Assembly (NCBI GenBank): GCA_028565635.1
Contig: JAOXYB010026524.1
Coordinates: forward strand, 1-15,724
DNA: 15,724 nt
Direction: 5' to 3'
From: Phoronis ovalis
Lineage: Eukaryota > Phoronida > Phoronidae
Shown here: positions 15,597-15,724 of the stretch, piece by piece
How the letters are laid out: each line of letters starts with the position of its first letter
Numbering within the stretch: the first letter of the stretch is position 1
Made by a program: the position numbers and the translations under genes
Notes under the pieces: model-generated
What the model saw: the letters and a program-made list of their open reading frames with translations, nothing else
The model's database searches: none
Told to the model about the DNA's origin: nothing

Positions 15597-15724
15597 AATT
15601 ATAATACCTCTTAAAACTAGACATTCGGTGAGTTGTAAACAACTCCAAGAGTGTACCCCCAGCCAAGAATGTTGCCAGTTGGAGAGACTGGCCCTAGTGA
15701 AGTTTACAGCTGGTGAGAAGTAGA

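Larger units (their letters stand above)
14651..15724 (-). other. Papilin-like gene intron running off the window
   Basis: Minus-strand sequence upstream of the half-Ig exon. No exon with an Ig first half in the required phase 2 was found. It contains a degenerate tandem repeat (14770-14945), a patchy repeat (15491-15596) and a GC-richer segment at 15350-15430 and 15605-15724 that does not read as a known protein. Confidence 0.5.

Overview
The window is animal nuclear DNA: AT-rich, with genes split by GT-AG introns and encoding secreted multidomain extracellular-matrix proteins. The two gene families (a CUB/TSP1 astacin and a papilin-like Ig/PLAC protein), the compact introns (about 0.1-1.1 kb) and the degraded non-LTR retroelement suggest an invertebrate, most likely a lophotrochozoan such as a mollusc. 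That placement is inference. No bacterial-style operon, CRISPR array, tRNA or rRNA was seen.

Layout. Positions 1-107 hold the last codons of what looks like a retroelement polyprotein. Positions 165-642 hold a head-to-tail array of a 176-185 bp repeat carrying a GC-rich near-palindrome. A G-run/C-run foldback segment follows at 643-790. From about 800 to 3470 I see no supportable gene. A compact promoter (CCAAT, CRE-like site, TATA box) at 3476-3565 precedes gene 1.

Gene 1 (+, 3722-9886, 12 exons, 531 residues) was assembled by hand from splice sites and every junction keeps frame. It encodes a secreted astacin zinc metalloprotease: signal peptide, propeptide with an Asp-switch-like motif, dibasic activation site, catalytic domain with the full zinc signature and Met-turn, EGF-like domain, CUB domain and one TSP1 repeat. 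Its 3' UTR probably ends near 10465 or 10510.

The most interesting signal lies inside intron 3 of gene 1. An upstream acceptor at 5781-5782 opens a 30-codon, in-phase, stop-terminated coding segment with six cysteines in 20 residues. If used, it would replace the whole protease with a small cationic cysteine-rich secreted peptide carried on the astacin signal and propeptide.

Positions 11249-11597 are the frameshifted C-terminus of a non-LTR retrotransposon reverse-transcriptase protein. Gene 2 (-, 14650 down to 12776, 3'-most four exons) is the end of a papilin-like protein: part of one Ig domain, two complete I-set Ig domains and a six-cysteine PLAC domain. Its upstream exons are outside the window. 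The two genes converge tail to tail. Both proteins would act in the extracellular matrix (a matrix-type protease and a matrix protein whose family includes a metalloprotease inhibitor), but a functional link from adjacency is only a suggestion. Minor repeats lie in gene 2 introns and flank (27-bp perfect duplication at 12447-12502; degenerate 53-60 bp repeat at 14770-14945).
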